DNA of 64,000 nucleotides from JBCFAY01 sp038562375 (GCA_038562375.1 JBCFAY010000009.1:81165-145164); one strand, 5' to 3'. Shown: positions 26,866 through 35,692, counted from the stretch's first letter. Notes: generated by a model from the letters alone, not told the origin. Made by a program: numbers and translations.

Positions 26866-27858
26866 TTGGCAAACAAATTAATCGGCTTTAGCGTAAACGA
26901 AGAAGCGATCGAAATCGCGAAGCGCCTGGTAATCCCCCGCCAGGAGGAGCTTGGGATTCATTGCTTCCGCCAAAACAACGGCTGCCACATCATCGATATG
27001 GGCGTAAACGCCCGGGGCGGTTGGCGCGCGGGCAAATACTACGTGGAGATGGCTTTGGGCGGGTTAGGCGAGCTTCGATATACGCAAAAAAATTATGCCG
27101 GATACTCCATGCCGGCCGTCGCGGTATTCGTGGATTTCCCGGACGTCGCCGAGATGAGCAGCCATGTCTCTTCCTGCCGGTTTATTTATCAGGGGAAAGA
27201 GATCACGTTTTCCGGGCCGATCCGCGCGAAGCGCCCCGACCGGTTTTCAAAATTCATCCCCTATTTTGACGATACGCAGCAGGTGCTTGCCTCCTATCAG
27301 ATCGACAGCATACCCACCGAGGATCTGACGGACACCCTTGCCAAAGAGGCCGGAATAAGCCCGGAGAATCTGTATGTTTTGGTGGCGAGCACGGGCTCGC
27401 TGGTCGGGACCATACAGGTATGCGCAAGGAATGTGGAACAGGCTTATCCGACGCTGTTCGTGAATCAATTCGATTTGCAGGCGATCAAGTACGCCTGCGG
27501 CATTACGCCGCTGGTATCGGTCGTTCAGGATGAGATGGAAGCTTACGGCCGTGTAAACGATTGCCTCATCTATGGCCAGGAAACGCTGCTGTACGTCGAT
27601 TGCGAGGATGAGCAGATAACATCGATCCTGCCGCTGATCACGATGGATCAAGAGCGCAATAAGGATGTGTACGCCATGCCGTTTCGGCAGATCTTCGCCA
27701 AATGCAACAACGACTGGTGCCAAGTGCCGAGGCACTGGGACGCTCCCAATAAACTGAATTTCTATAATCTGAGAACAAACCGCTATTTTACCGCGGGAAC
27801 CCAGTGCGACGCCGTGCTTATGAGCAGCTTTTGGGGTGAGAAAGGAGAAATAATATGA
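26866..27858 (+). CDS. Methenyltetrahydromethanopterin cyclohydrolase (Mch) homologue
   Basis: 330 residues from TTG at 26866; GGAGG lies 7 nt before this TTG but only 1 nt before the ATG at 26860, so TTG is preferred. The protein follows Mch order throughout: CHIIDMGVNARGGWRAGKYY, MALGGLGELRYT, ENLYVLVASTGSLVGTIQV, ARNVE, GRVNDCLIYGQETLLYVD and a terminal NRYFTAGTQCDAVLMSSF. Arg and Glu corresponding to the catalytic R-x-x-E of archaeal Mch are kept (R188, E191). Mch hydrolyses 5,10-methenyl-H4MPT to 5-formyl-H4MPT in methanogens and methylotrophs. It is unexpected here, where no other C1-H4MPT genes are visible. Substrate unproven. Confidence 0.8.
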   Translation: MANKLIGFSVNEEAIEIAKRLVIPRQEELGIHCFRQNNGCHIIDMGVNARGGWRAGKYYVEMALGGLGELRYTQKNYAGYSMPAVAVFVDFPDVAEMSSHVSSCRFIYQGKEITFSGPIRAKRPDRFSKFIPYFDDTQQVLASYQIDSIPTEDLTDTLAKEAGISPENLYVLVASTGSLVGTIQVCARNVEQAYPTLFVNQFDLQAIKYACGITPLVSVVQDEMEAYGRVNDCLIYGQETLLYVDCEDEQITSILPLITMDQERNKDVYAMPFRQIFAKCNNDWCQVPRHWDAPNKLNFYNLRTNRYFTAGTQCDAVLMSSFWGEKGEII

Positions 27859-28571
27859 TAAACATACAAAAAGGCCGCGAGGATTGGTTCAATAGGCTCA
27901 TCGAAAAAAGAATCCCCTGCGGATGCGTTTGCGTTGCGCAGGCGGACGGAGCAATTGCGGTGGACGCCGGAGTCAATTGCCCCGGAGGTTGGCGCGCGGG
28001 CAGATACCTGTTAAATATGCTGATCGCAGACCTCGGCGAAGTGGTGCTTGAAAGCATGACGATCGGGGCGCAAACGCTGCCCATGATAGCCTTATACCTT
28101 GATCATCCGGCGGCGGTTTTCCGGCACTATCTGCATGGGGAGGAAGACTATTCCTATCAGCGGGCGCAAGCAATGCCCGTGGGCAGTTTAACGAAGAACA
28201 GCGTGATCGCCGCCCATAACAGCCTCGTGGATTATATCTATACCGCCGGTAAGGCATTGCCGCTGCTCATCGAGTTCGCGTACAACAACGGGCTCGATCC
28301 GGAATGCATGCACTGGGGCTATGGCCGTACGCCGATCCTGTATAAAGGCCGCACGGAAGAGGAAACCGAACGGGATAAAGACGTTATGCGAGCCTGCGGC
28401 TCAATTGCGGGGCTTTGGGTAAAATCCGAGGATGATCGTCTCCGCAAGATTTGCAGAGCTTGGAACGGCTTAGGTCAGATCCGCCTTCACAATATACTCT
28501 CGGGCAACACCTTTGTCGCGGGTTCCGTAGACGAAGATCAATTGCTCGCCCACCTGAGGCAGGCCGACTGA
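27855..28571 (+). CDS. Second, shorter Mch paralogue lacking the central catalytic segment
   Basis: 238 residues, overlapping the Mch gene by 4 bp (ATGA). N-terminal GAIAVDAGVNCPGGWRAGRYLL and LADLGEV-like stretches match the first Mch, and WGYGRTPIL and LSGNTFVAGSVDEDQLL match its C-terminal part. The segment between, with VLVAxTxSxVGxxQVxAR-x-x-E, is missing, so the catalytic Arg/Glu pair is gone. It may form a heteromer with the full protein, or bind a pterin without hydrolysis. Both are inference. Confidence 0.7.
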   Translation: MINIQKGREDWFNRLIEKRIPCGCVCVAQADGAIAVDAGVNCPGGWRAGRYLLNMLIADLGEVVLESMTIGAQTLPMIALYLDHPAAVFRHYLHGEEDYSYQRAQAMPVGSLTKNSVIAAHNSLVDYIYTAGKALPLLIEFAYNNGLDPECMHWGYGRTPILYKGRTEEETERDKDVMRACGSIAGLWVKSEDDRLRKICRAWNGLGQIRLHNILSGNTFVAGSVDEDQLLAHLRQAD

Positions 28572-28632
28572 CCGTCTTACTTGCCTCTACTATTAAACCA
28601 TCACAAGGTCTTTTTTGAAAAGGGAGGGTCAT

Positions 28633-29025
28633 ATGGAAAAATCGGAGCGATACCGGCGGGGACTGGAAAAATCCTATGAGTTTATGGGGCATAAGGATAA
28701 CGGTAATGTCGACGCGTTGGGAGACCTTGGTCACTATATCATGGAGTTTGTGTTTGGGGATATCTACAGCCGAGAGGGCTTACCCCTGCGCGATCGTCGT
28801 ATTGTGGCGCTTTCCATGCTTGCCGTCACCGGCAGTACGCGGCAGTTAAAGGATCACATAAAATTCGCGCTCAATGCCGGATTTTCACCGAAGGAACTTG
28901 AAGAGATCATGATCATGGCCACTGTCTATGGAGGATGCCCGACCGGATGGTCCGCCGTGAGCGCCTTTTACGAATCGCTCAAGGAATGGGAGGCTGCCCC
29001 CCGGTCGCCAGATGGAGCTGAATAA
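28633..29025 (+). CDS. Carboxymuconolactone decarboxylase-like protein
   Basis: 130 residues from the ATG at 28633 (GGGAGGG 5 nt upstream; the TTG 18 bp earlier has no ribosome site). Helical CMD/AhpD fold: LPLRDRRIVALSMLAVTGSTRQLKDHIKFALNAG followed by EELEEIMIMATVYGGCPTGWSA. It has the CMD pattern and lacks the AhpD CxxC peroxidase pair. Members decarboxylate or rearrange lactones or act in thiol chemistry; the role here is unknown. Last gene of the Mch unit, followed by a terminator. Confidence 0.8.
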   Translation: MEKSERYRRGLEKSYEFMGHKDNGNVDALGDLGHYIMEFVFGDIYSREGLPLRDRRIVALSMLAVTGSTRQLKDHIKFALNAGFSPKELEEIMIMATVYGGCPTGWSAVSAFYESLKEWEAAPRSPDGAE

Positions 29026-29240
29026 ATCCCTCTGCCGACTTTGTGCACATTGGGTTTAGCAGGCGGATAGTAGGTATCTGTGGGTATGTAGATAACACGA
29101 AGCGTTATCCGTATAGCCAAAGGCCGTGCTTGCCCGGCACTTTGTATCCCGATTTAGCTGCCCATGTCACATTTGCCACCATTTTGGTCCTGTTTGATGA
29201 AGCCTTTCAAATACGGCACGATAGAAGCAAGCATATGCCT

Positions 29241-29275
29241 AAAACCGCCAGATTGCACGTATCCGGCGGTTTTAT
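29241..29275 (+). terminator. Terminator after the Mch operon
   Basis: AAAACCGCC-(15 nt)-GGCGGTTTT followed by ATTCTCTC. It closes the Mch/CMD unit. Otherwise 29026-29448 shows no supported gene. Confidence 0.75.
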
Positions 29276-29448
29276 TCTCTCAAAAAGGAGGGAAAATTAA
29301 TTTCAATCTATTGAAGCGCATTGTGCTTTCGAAACAAACCGTTTTTTGCGTAGCCGTTTCCAAGATCATCTATGTGGTCACGCGTGAAATGCCGGTGGGC
29401 TTGTTGATTCCATACGGGCCGCTCCTTGGCCTCCGCGCCGTTCCGGCG

Positions 29449-29477
29449 TTGACGGGGCGATAAAAAGAGTATATAAT
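29449..29477 (+). promoter_or_regulatory. Promoter of the apbE-rnf operon
   Basis: TTGACG (29449-29454), exact 17-bp spacer, TATAAT (29472-29477): near-consensus sigma-70 type. The leader of about 75 nt contains two copies of CCGGAGTATAC (about 29514 and 29541), the second providing the GGAG ribosome site of apbE. Confidence 0.75.
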
Positions 29478-29557
29478 TGCAGAAATTGGCGTTCGACAAA
29501 AAGCGTAAAACATCCGGAGTATACAAGCCCGGAATATATGGATCCGGAGTATACGAT

Positions 29558-30568
29558 ATGAAACGATTTTCCGCCGCATTGCTGCTGCTCTGCACGGCAT
29601 GTGCGCTCCTATCATCTGGTTGTTCCGGGAGGGATGCGGCCGGGCATTCCACCGATTTTTTTGCAATGAATACGGCCATGACCATGGAAGCTTACGGCGA
29701 TGGTGCAGAAGCCGGTTTGAGCGTTGCCGAATCTGAGATCAACTGTTTGGACGCCCTGTGGTCCGTTGGAAATTCCGGCAGCGAGATTGTCCGCATCAAT
29801 GCTAAGGGCGGCGAACTTTGTGATGATACCCTTGCGATATTAAAGGAAGCGCTGGAAATATACAGTATTACGGACGGCGCGTTTGATATCACCGTATATC
29901 CCCTCATGAAGCAATGGGGGTTCTACTCCGGCGAATACAAGGTAATGACCGGCGGGGAACTGTCGGAACTGCTCCGCCTCGTGGGCAGCGACAAACTCAC
30001 GCTGAACGGCAACAGCCTGACCTTCGGCGAACCCGGGATGGGCATCGACTTCGGAGGCATAGCCAAGGGCTACGCCTCCGATAGGGCGATCCAAATATTT
30101 GCCGAAAACGGCGTTGAATCGGCGATCGTTTCGCTGGGCGGCAACATTCAGGTGCTTGGAACAAAGCCGGACGGCACACCCTGGCGCATCGCGATCCGCA
30201 ACCCCGTGGACGAAAACGTCCCGATCGGCATCGTAAGCGTTACGGACAAAGCCGTTATTACCTCCGGCGGCTACGAGCGGTACTTTGAGAAGGACGGCAA
30301 GACGTACCACCATATTTTGGACCCCAAGACGGGAACCCCGGCACAAAGCGGACTTTCCTCCGTGACGATCGTCTGCGGCCGGGGGGTGCTGGCCGATGGG
30401 CTGTCGACGGCGCTTTTCGTGATGGGCAAGGAAAAAGCCCTGGAGTTCTGGCGCGGTAAAGCCGATCTGTTCGACGCAGTTCTTGTTACGGACGCGGGCG
30501 AGATCTCCATCACCGCCGGACTTGACGGGTTCTTTTCATCGGATTTTGATTTCGAGGTCATCCGATGA
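29558..30568 (+). CDS. apbE: FAD:protein FMN transferase (ApbE), lipoprotein
   Basis: 336 residues from the ATG at 29558. Lipobox region ALLSSGCSG near residue 20 shows it is anchored outside the membrane. ApbE motifs: FFAMNTAMTMEAYG, GMGIDFGGIAKGYASDRA, VSLGGNIQVLG, and HHILDPKTGTPA with the Mg-binding region. It attaches FMN covalently to threonines of RnfG and RnfD encoded downstream. It opens the operon, matching its role as maturation factor of the Rnf complex. GGAG lies 9 nt before the start. Confidence 0.93.
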   Translation: MKRFSAALLLLCTACALLSSGCSGRDAAGHSTDFFAMNTAMTMEAYGDGAEAGLSVAESEINCLDALWSVGNSGSEIVRINAKGGELCDDTLAILKEALEIYSITDGAFDITVYPLMKQWGFYSGEYKVMTGGELSELLRLVGSDKLTLNGNSLTFGEPGMGIDFGGIAKGYASDRAIQIFAENGVESAIVSLGGNIQVLGTKPDGTPWRIAIRNPVDENVPIGIVSVTDKAVITSGGYERYFEKDGKTYHHILDPKTGTPAQSGLSSVTIVCGRGVLADGLSTALFVMGKEKALEFWRGKADLFDAVLVTDAGEISITAGLDGFFSSDFDFEVIR

Positions 30569-30942
30569 AAACGCGGTACTGGATCCTGTTGTTTCTTGCC
30601 GTGCTTCTGCTTTGTGCAGCGGCCGCATGGCATATTGAAAATACCAAACCAAGCGAAGCTTTGGCGGGCGTTTACCAGAACGGGCGGCTTGTGCGCACTG
30701 TGGATTTATCGGCCGTGACCGAACCTTACGATATTGTCTTGACCGAGGCAGGCTCCTGCGACGTGCGCGTAGAACCGGGAAAGATCTATATCTTATCCTC
30801 TACGTGCCCGGATCAGCTTTGCGTAAAGCACGGCCCGTTGGGCGGCGGGCTGCCGGTAGCCTGTCTTCCGAACAAGGTGGTCATTCGCTGGCTGTCGGAG
30901 ACGGACAAAGGATACGACGCCATGACCGACGCCGTCAATTAA
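30565..30942 (+). CDS. NusG domain II-containing membrane-anchored protein
   Basis: 125 residues. One N-terminal membrane helix (YWILLFLAVLLLCAAAAW) followed by a single NusG-II/DUF1312 beta domain: YQNGRLVRTVDLSAVTEPYDIVL, STCPDQLCVKHGPL and PVACLPNKVVIRW. Proteins of this kind often accompany apbE and rnf genes in Firmicutes; a role in assembling or cofactor-loading the complex is suspected only. It overlaps the apbE stop by 4 bp. Confidence 0.85.
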   Translation: MKTRYWILLFLAVLLLCAAAAWHIENTKPSEALAGVYQNGRLVRTVDLSAVTEPYDIVLTEAGSCDVRVEPGKIYILSSTCPDQLCVKHGPLGGGLPVACLPNKVVIRWLSETDKGYDAMTDAVN

Positions 30943-30955
30943 ACGGGTGAACGCA

Positions 30956-31474
30956 ATGCGCGCAAAAAAAATCACAACGGCGGCCCTTTTGACGGCGGTA
31001 GCGCTCATCATATTCATCGTTGAAGCGCAGCTGCCGCCGCTTTTACCGGTACCGGGCATCAAGCTGGGCCTTTCCAATGTGGTGACGCTGTTTGCCCTTT
31101 TTGCCGTGGGGCCCTCCATGGCTTTTTTAGTCCTCATAGCGAGGATTGTGCTGGGCGGCCTTTTGACGGGCCAAGTCGTTTCGATGACCTACAGCTTGGC
31201 CGGCGGGCTGCTTTCGTTCGTCGTTTGCGCGTGCATCTACCGGTTTTTTCCGCGCAATCAGGTGTTCGTCGTGAGCGTTATATCCGCCGTGCTCCACAAT
31301 GTGGGGCAGATTGCGGTGGCTGCCCTGATGACGTCGGCAGGGATCTTCGCGTACCTGCCCCTACTGACGGTATCCGGCATCATCACCGGCCTTTTTACCG
31401 GCTTGTGCGCGCAATTTGTGCTGACGCGTCAAGGGCGCTCGGGCGCACCGGGAGCAAAGCGCCCGGGGAAATAA
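30956..31474 (+). CDS. Gx transporter family membrane protein
   Basis: 172 residues from the ATG at 30956, with GGGTGA 5 nt upstream; an in-frame GTG at 30947 is an alternative. Five to six membrane helices; PVPGIKLGLSNVVTLFALFAVGP and SMTYSLAGGLLSFVVCA are typical of the Gx_transp family, sometimes annotated as heptaprenyl diphosphate synthase component I. The genes commonly sit between a NusG-II protein and rnfC in Clostridia. Substrate unknown; an S-component-like vitamin (flavin) transporter fold is a guess. Confidence 0.82.
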   Translation: MRAKKITTAALLTAVALIIFIVEAQLPPLLPVPGIKLGLSNVVTLFALFAVGPSMAFLVLIARIVLGGLLTGQVVSMTYSLAGGLLSFVVCACIYRFFPRNQVFVVSVISAVLHNVGQIAVAALMTSAGIFAYLPLLTVSGIITGLFTGLCAQFVLTRQGRSGAPGAKRPGK

Positions 31475-31558
31475 AACCGGATCGACGCCGACTCTGTGTA
31501 TCTCGATTTTCCTGTTGCGAGGAAAGATCTTTAGAAACTGTAGAAGGAGAAAAGCGCA

Positions 31559-32902
31559 GTGAAAAGACTTGCAGGAGTGAACCCTCCGCACCACAAGACG
31601 ACCGCGGACAGCGTCCCCAGGCGCATTCCCGTGCCGGCTGAGGTAACCCTTCCCATGCTGATGCATATCGGTGCACCGTCAAAGCCTGTGGTCAAACCGG
31701 GAGACGAAGTCAAGGTATACCAGCTTATCGCCGAGGCGGGCGGGTTCGTATCCTCCCCGGTCTATTCCAGCGTCTCCGGGAAGGTCAAGAGCATCGGTTC
31801 GGTACGGCTCGCGTCCGGGCAGAACGTCCCCGCGGTGGTAGTCGAATCCGACGGACTTCAGAGGCCGTACGAGGGGATATCCGCACCGACGGTGACGAAT
31901 TTACAGGAATTCCTGGCCGCCGTACGCGACAGCGGCGTTGTGGGATTAGGCGGCGCGGGCTTCCCGACCGCCGTTAAGCTGACGACCGACGATATCAGCC
32001 GGTTCGAATACATCATTGTCAACGGCGCAGAATGCGAGCCCTACGTTACCTCCGATACCCGCACGATGATCGACGATAAGGATCTCGTATGGGAAGGCGT
32101 ATTGCTGCTGAAGAAATACTTCCACAAGTCCCGGATCATCATCGGCATCGAGGATAACAAGCCCGCGTGCATCAAGGGCTTTCAGGAGCTGTGCGCGGGC
32201 GCCGAGGGCGTCGAGGTTTTCACGCTGCCCTCGAAATACCCGCAAGGCGGCGAAAAAGTCCTGGTCTATCAGACGACCGGCCGGATCGTTCCGGAGGATA
32301 AGCTGCCGCTCGACGTGAACACGGTTGTCATCAACTGCACCACGCTCGCCGTGATCGCACGGTATGTGAAGACCGGCGTGCCGCTCGTGGAAAAATGCGT
32401 CACCGTAGACGGTTCCGCCGTAAAGGAGCCCCAGAACGTGATCGCGCCGATCGGAACGCCGATCAAAAACCTCTTCGACTTCTGCGGCGGGTTTGTATCC
32501 GAACCCAAAAAAATACTCTACGGCGGTCCGATGATGGGCACCGCGGTTTCGAACCTGGACGAACCGCTGTTAAAAAACAACAACGCCGTTTTGGCGTTCA
32601 ACGAAAAGGACTCCCAGCTTCCCGAGGAGACGGAATGCATCCGCTGCGGCCGCTGCGTCGACCATTGCCCGATGCATCTGATGCCGGTGTTCATCGAGTC
32701 CGCGTATAAGCTCAAGAGGGCCGACCTGCTCGAAAGACACAAGGTAAACATCTGCATGGAATGCGGCTGCTGCGCGTACGTTTGCCCCGCAAGGCGCCGT
32801 CTGGTACAGGTAATGAAGCTCTCCAAGCCCATCCTGAAGGAATATCTGAGCGAAAAGGCCAAAAAGGCAAAACGGGAAGAAAAGGAGGCGGTAAAGGCAT
32901 GA
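31559..32902 (+). CDS. rnfC: Electron transport complex subunit RnfC
   Basis: 447 residues, GTG start with AAGGAG upstream. N-terminal barrel-sandwich domain, then the SLBB/FMN-NADH binding core: GVVGLGGAGFPTAVKL, INGAECEPYVTSD. Two [4Fe-4S] motifs follow, CIRCGRCVDHCPMHLMP and CMECGCCAYVCPARR (about residues 361-415). RnfC is the NADH-facing peripheral subunit of the ferredoxin:NAD+ ion-pumping complex. First gene of the order C-D-G-E-A-B usual in Clostridia. Confidence 0.97.
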   Translation: MKRLAGVNPPHHKTTADSVPRRIPVPAEVTLPMLMHIGAPSKPVVKPGDEVKVYQLIAEAGGFVSSPVYSSVSGKVKSIGSVRLASGQNVPAVVVESDGLQRPYEGISAPTVTNLQEFLAAVRDSGVVGLGGAGFPTAVKLTTDDISRFEYIIVNGAECEPYVTSDTRTMIDDKDLVWEGVLLLKKYFHKSRIIIGIEDNKPACIKGFQELCAGAEGVEVFTLPSKYPQGGEKVLVYQTTGRIVPEDKLPLDVNTVVINCTTLAVIARYVKTGVPLVEKCVTVDGSAVKEPQNVIAPIGTPIKNLFDFCGGFVSEPKKILYGGPMMGTAVSNLDEPLLKNNNAVLAFNEKDSQLPEETECIRCGRCVDHCPMHLMPVFIESAYKLKRADLLERHKVNICMECGCCAYVCPARRRLVQVMKLSKPILKEYLSEKAKKAKREEKEAVKA

Positions 32903-33828
32903 ATAAGCTGATCGTTTCCGTATCGCCTCATATTTGGTATAAAAGAACGACCACTTCCATCATGCTGGATGTGATCATCGCCCTTACCCCCGCCCTGATC
33001 GCCTCGGTGCTGATCTTCGGGGTCCGCGCCGCGCTGGTGACGGCCGTCTGCGTGGGCGTATGCGTTCTCTCCGAATGGCTGTATGAAAAGGCTGTGAAGC
33101 GCCCCTCGACCATCAAGGATCTCTCCGCCTGCATCACGGGCCTGCTTCTCGCGTTCAGCCTTCCCGTCACAATCCCGCTGTGGCAGGCCGCCTTCGGCAG
33201 CATCGTCGCGATCGTCGTGATCAAGCAGCTCTTCGGCGGCATCGGAAAGAACTTCGCCAACCCCTCCGTCACCGCCCGCGTTGTGATGTTCCTGGCGTTT
33301 TCCGGAACGATGTCTACCTGGGTTTCCCCGGACGGCGTCTCTTCGGCGACGCCCCTTGCCATAATGTCCCCCGAAGCCGGGGCCGCCGTAACGTCGAAGC
33401 TCCCGTCGCTTCTCAATATGTTCCTGGGAACCCACGCGGGCTGCCTCGGCGAAACCAGCGCCATCGCGCTAATTTTGGGCGGGATCTACCTGATCGCGCG
33501 CAAAGTAATCTCCTTCCACACGCCGGTCGCCTTTATCGGTACGGTATTCGTGCTCTCGGCCTTGCTTGGAGTCGACGCAGTAAACCAGGTTCTCGCCGGC
33601 GGCCTTCTGATCGGCGCGATCTTTATGGCGTCGGATTACTCCACCTCCCCGATGACAAGCGCGGGAAAACTGGTGTACGGCGCGGGCTGCGGCCTGATCA
33701 CCGTGTTGATCCGCCTCTACGGCAGCTATCCTGAGGGCGTCTCCTTCGCGATCCTGCTGATGAACATCATGGTACCCTATATCGACAGGGGCTTTGCCAG
33801 CAAACCGTTTGGGAGGGCGAGCGTATGA
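32899..33828 (+). CDS. rnfD: Electron transport complex subunit RnfD
   Basis: 309 residues from the ATG at 32899, overlapping the rnfC stop (ATGA). Polytopic membrane protein; the FMN-threonine region appears as MASDYSTSPMTSAGKL. KQLFGGIGKNFANPSVTAR is another RnfD/NqrB landmark. FMN is attached here by the ApbE encoded upstream. Confidence 0.96.
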   Translation: MNKLIVSVSPHIWYKRTTTSIMLDVIIALTPALIASVLIFGVRAALVTAVCVGVCVLSEWLYEKAVKRPSTIKDLSACITGLLLAFSLPVTIPLWQAAFGSIVAIVVIKQLFGGIGKNFANPSVTARVVMFLAFSGTMSTWVSPDGVSSATPLAIMSPEAGAAVTSKLPSLLNMFLGTHAGCLGETSAIALILGGIYLIARKVISFHTPVAFIGTVFVLSALLGVDAVNQVLAGGLLIGAIFMASDYSTSPMTSAGKLVYGAGCGLITVLIRLYGSYPEGVSFAILLMNIMVPYIDRGFASKPFGRASV

Positions 33829-34358
33829 GCGGCGCAAAGAAAGATTTTATGATGCCCGTCGTCGTCTTGACGGTCATTTGCCTTGTGATATCGGCGGCGC
33901 TTGCGTTTACCAACAACCTGACCAAACCGATCATCGACGCAGGCGCGTCGGAGAGGGCGGATGCGGTTCGTTTGGCCGTCATGCCCCAAGCCGATACTTT
34001 TGAAAAACTCGACGCGTCGGGTTTACCATCCTCCGTCACCGAAGCGTATCAGGCCAAAAACGGCGCGGGTTACGTGTTTACGCTCGTCGCCAAGGGCTAT
34101 GGCGGGGATATGACGATACTTTGCGGGATCGACGCGGACGGTCTCATCACCGCATGCAAAACGCTGTCCCATTCCGAAACCGCCGGTTTGGGCTCTAAAA
34201 CCGCCGAGGATGAGTACCGGAACCAGTATGCCGGCAAAGACAGCGGCCTTGCGGGCGTATCCGCGATCTCCGGGGCGACAATCTCCTCCAAGGCGTATGA
34301 AAGCGCGATTAAGGACGCCTTTGCGGCCTTTGAATCCATAAGGGGGACGGCGCAATGA
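33825..34358 (+). CDS. rnfG: Electron transport complex subunit RnfG
   Basis: 177 residues with one N-terminal membrane helix and an extracytoplasmic FMN-binding domain. The covalent flavin site is the threonine of AISGATISSKAYESAI (about residues 145-160). GLGSKTAEDEYRNQYAGK matches the family 'TPGLG' region. Overlaps rnfD and rnfE by 4 bp on each side. Confidence 0.96.
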   Translation: MSGAKKDFMMPVVVLTVICLVISAALAFTNNLTKPIIDAGASERADAVRLAVMPQADTFEKLDASGLPSSVTEAYQAKNGAGYVFTLVAKGYGGDMTILCGIDADGLITACKTLSHSETAGLGSKTAEDEYRNQYAGKDSGLAGVSAISGATISSKAYESAIKDAFAAFESIRGTAQ

Positions 34359-35029
34359 ATAAGCTTCAAAATTTAACCAAAGGCATTATCAAGGAAAACC
34401 CCGTTCTCGTGCTCGTGCTGGGAACCTGCCCGTCGCTGGCGATTTCCACCCAGGCGGTCAATGCGCTCGGCATGGGTATCGCGGCGACGCTGGTGCTGCT
34501 CGGCTCCAATATCGCGATCTCCGCGCTGAGGAATATCATTCCGGATAAGGTCAGGATTCCCTGCTACATCATTGTGATCGCCGGATTCGTCACACTGGTC
34601 GAGATGTTTGTGGAAGCGTACGCCTACAGCCTCTACCAGGCGCTGGGCATCTACCTGCCGCTTATCGTGGTGAACTGTATTATCCTCGGGCGCGCCGAGA
34701 TGTACGCCAACAAGAACGGCGTGCTGGATTCGGCCCTCGACGCCGTAGGCATGGGTCTGGGCTTCACGCTGACGCTGCTTGTGATGGCCTCCATCCGCGA
34801 GGTGTTCGGCAGCGGTACATGGTTCGGCATGAAGATCCCGGTGCTTGCCGACAATAACGTTTCGATACTGACGATGGCGCCCGGCGGCTTCTTCATCTTC
34901 GGCTGTCTGATCGCGCTGGCCAATAAGATCATGAAAGGCCGGCGGGTGAAAACGGAGTTCGGGTGCGAATGCTGCCCTTCCAATGCCGTCTGCAAAGCAA
35001 GGGAAGGAAAGGACGGTGATCAGGCATGA
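34355..35029 (+). CDS. rnfE: Electron transport complex subunit RnfE
   Basis: 224 residues, six membrane helices. NPVLVLVLGTCPSLAISTQA and VNCIILGRAEMYANKNG are typical; the latter carries the conserved half-membrane cysteine that, with RnfA, holds the intramembrane Fe-S cluster. The C-terminus has an additional cysteine-rich tail (FGCECCPSNAVC), which is longer than expected and may be a local oddity. Confidence 0.95.
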   Translation: MNKLQNLTKGIIKENPVLVLVLGTCPSLAISTQAVNALGMGIAATLVLLGSNIAISALRNIIPDKVRIPCYIIVIAGFVTLVEMFVEAYAYSLYQALGIYLPLIVVNCIILGRAEMYANKNGVLDSALDAVGMGLGFTLTLLVMASIREVFGSGTWFGMKIPVLADNNVSILTMAPGGFFIFGCLIALANKIMKGRRVKTEFGCECCPSNAVCKAREGKDGDQA

Positions 35030-35625
35030 CGGACTTCAAGTCGCTCGTCGTCATACTTGTCGGCGCGGTTCTTGTAAACAACTATGTGCTCCGGAAGTTC
35101 CTCGGCATCTGCCCGTTCCTGGGCGTTTCCAAGCAGCTCGACAGCGCGACGGGCATGAGCATCGCCGTTATCTTCGTCATGATGCTCTCGACCGCCGCGA
35201 CATGGCCGATCCAGACGTATCTTTTGGATCCGAACGGACTCGGGTATCTGCAGACCATCGTGTTCATTTTGGTCATCGCCGCGCTCGTGCAGCTGGTGGA
35301 AATTGCGCTCAAGAGATACATACCGTCCCTTTATCGGGCGCTCGGCGTATATTTGCCGCTGATTACGACCAACTGTGCGGTTTTGGGCGTCACCATTTTC
35401 AACATCGACGCGGGCTACAGCTTCCTCGCGTCCATGGTCAACGCCTTTGGCTCCGGCCTCGGCTTCTTTCTTGCGATGGTGCTCTTCTCCGGCGTCCGCT
35501 CACGGATGGAGGACTGCGATCCGCCCGAATCCTTTAAAGGCCTGCCCATCACTCTGGCGGCTGCGGCGATCGTCTCCCTCTCCTTCTTCGGGTTCGCCGG
35601 CGTGATCGAGAACCTGTTTGGTTAA
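35026..35625 (+). CDS. rnfA: Electron transport complex subunit RnfA
   Basis: 199 residues, six membrane helices. VLVNNYVLRKFLGICPFLGVS and PLITTNCAVLGVTIFN contain the conserved cysteines for the intramembrane Fe-S site shared with RnfE. Pseudo-symmetrical to RnfE. Overlaps the rnfE stop by 4 bp. Confidence 0.96.
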   Translation: MTDFKSLVVILVGAVLVNNYVLRKFLGICPFLGVSKQLDSATGMSIAVIFVMMLSTAATWPIQTYLLDPNGLGYLQTIVFILVIAALVQLVEIALKRYIPSLYRALGVYLPLITTNCAVLGVTIFNIDAGYSFLASMVNAFGSGLGFFLAMVLFSGVRSRMEDCDPPESFKGLPITLAAAAIVSLSFFGFAGVIENLFG

Positions 35626-35692
35626 TGAAGTGCGCCAAACCAGCAGTTTTGAGGCGCAGGGGTTCAACTCCCTTACCTTATGAGGTGTATAG

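Noticed and set aside
35630..35692. tRNA-like T-arm (GGGGTTCAACTCCC) between rnfA and rnfB
   Set aside because: No matching acceptor, D or anticodon arms can be built; at best a chance resemblance or old relic.
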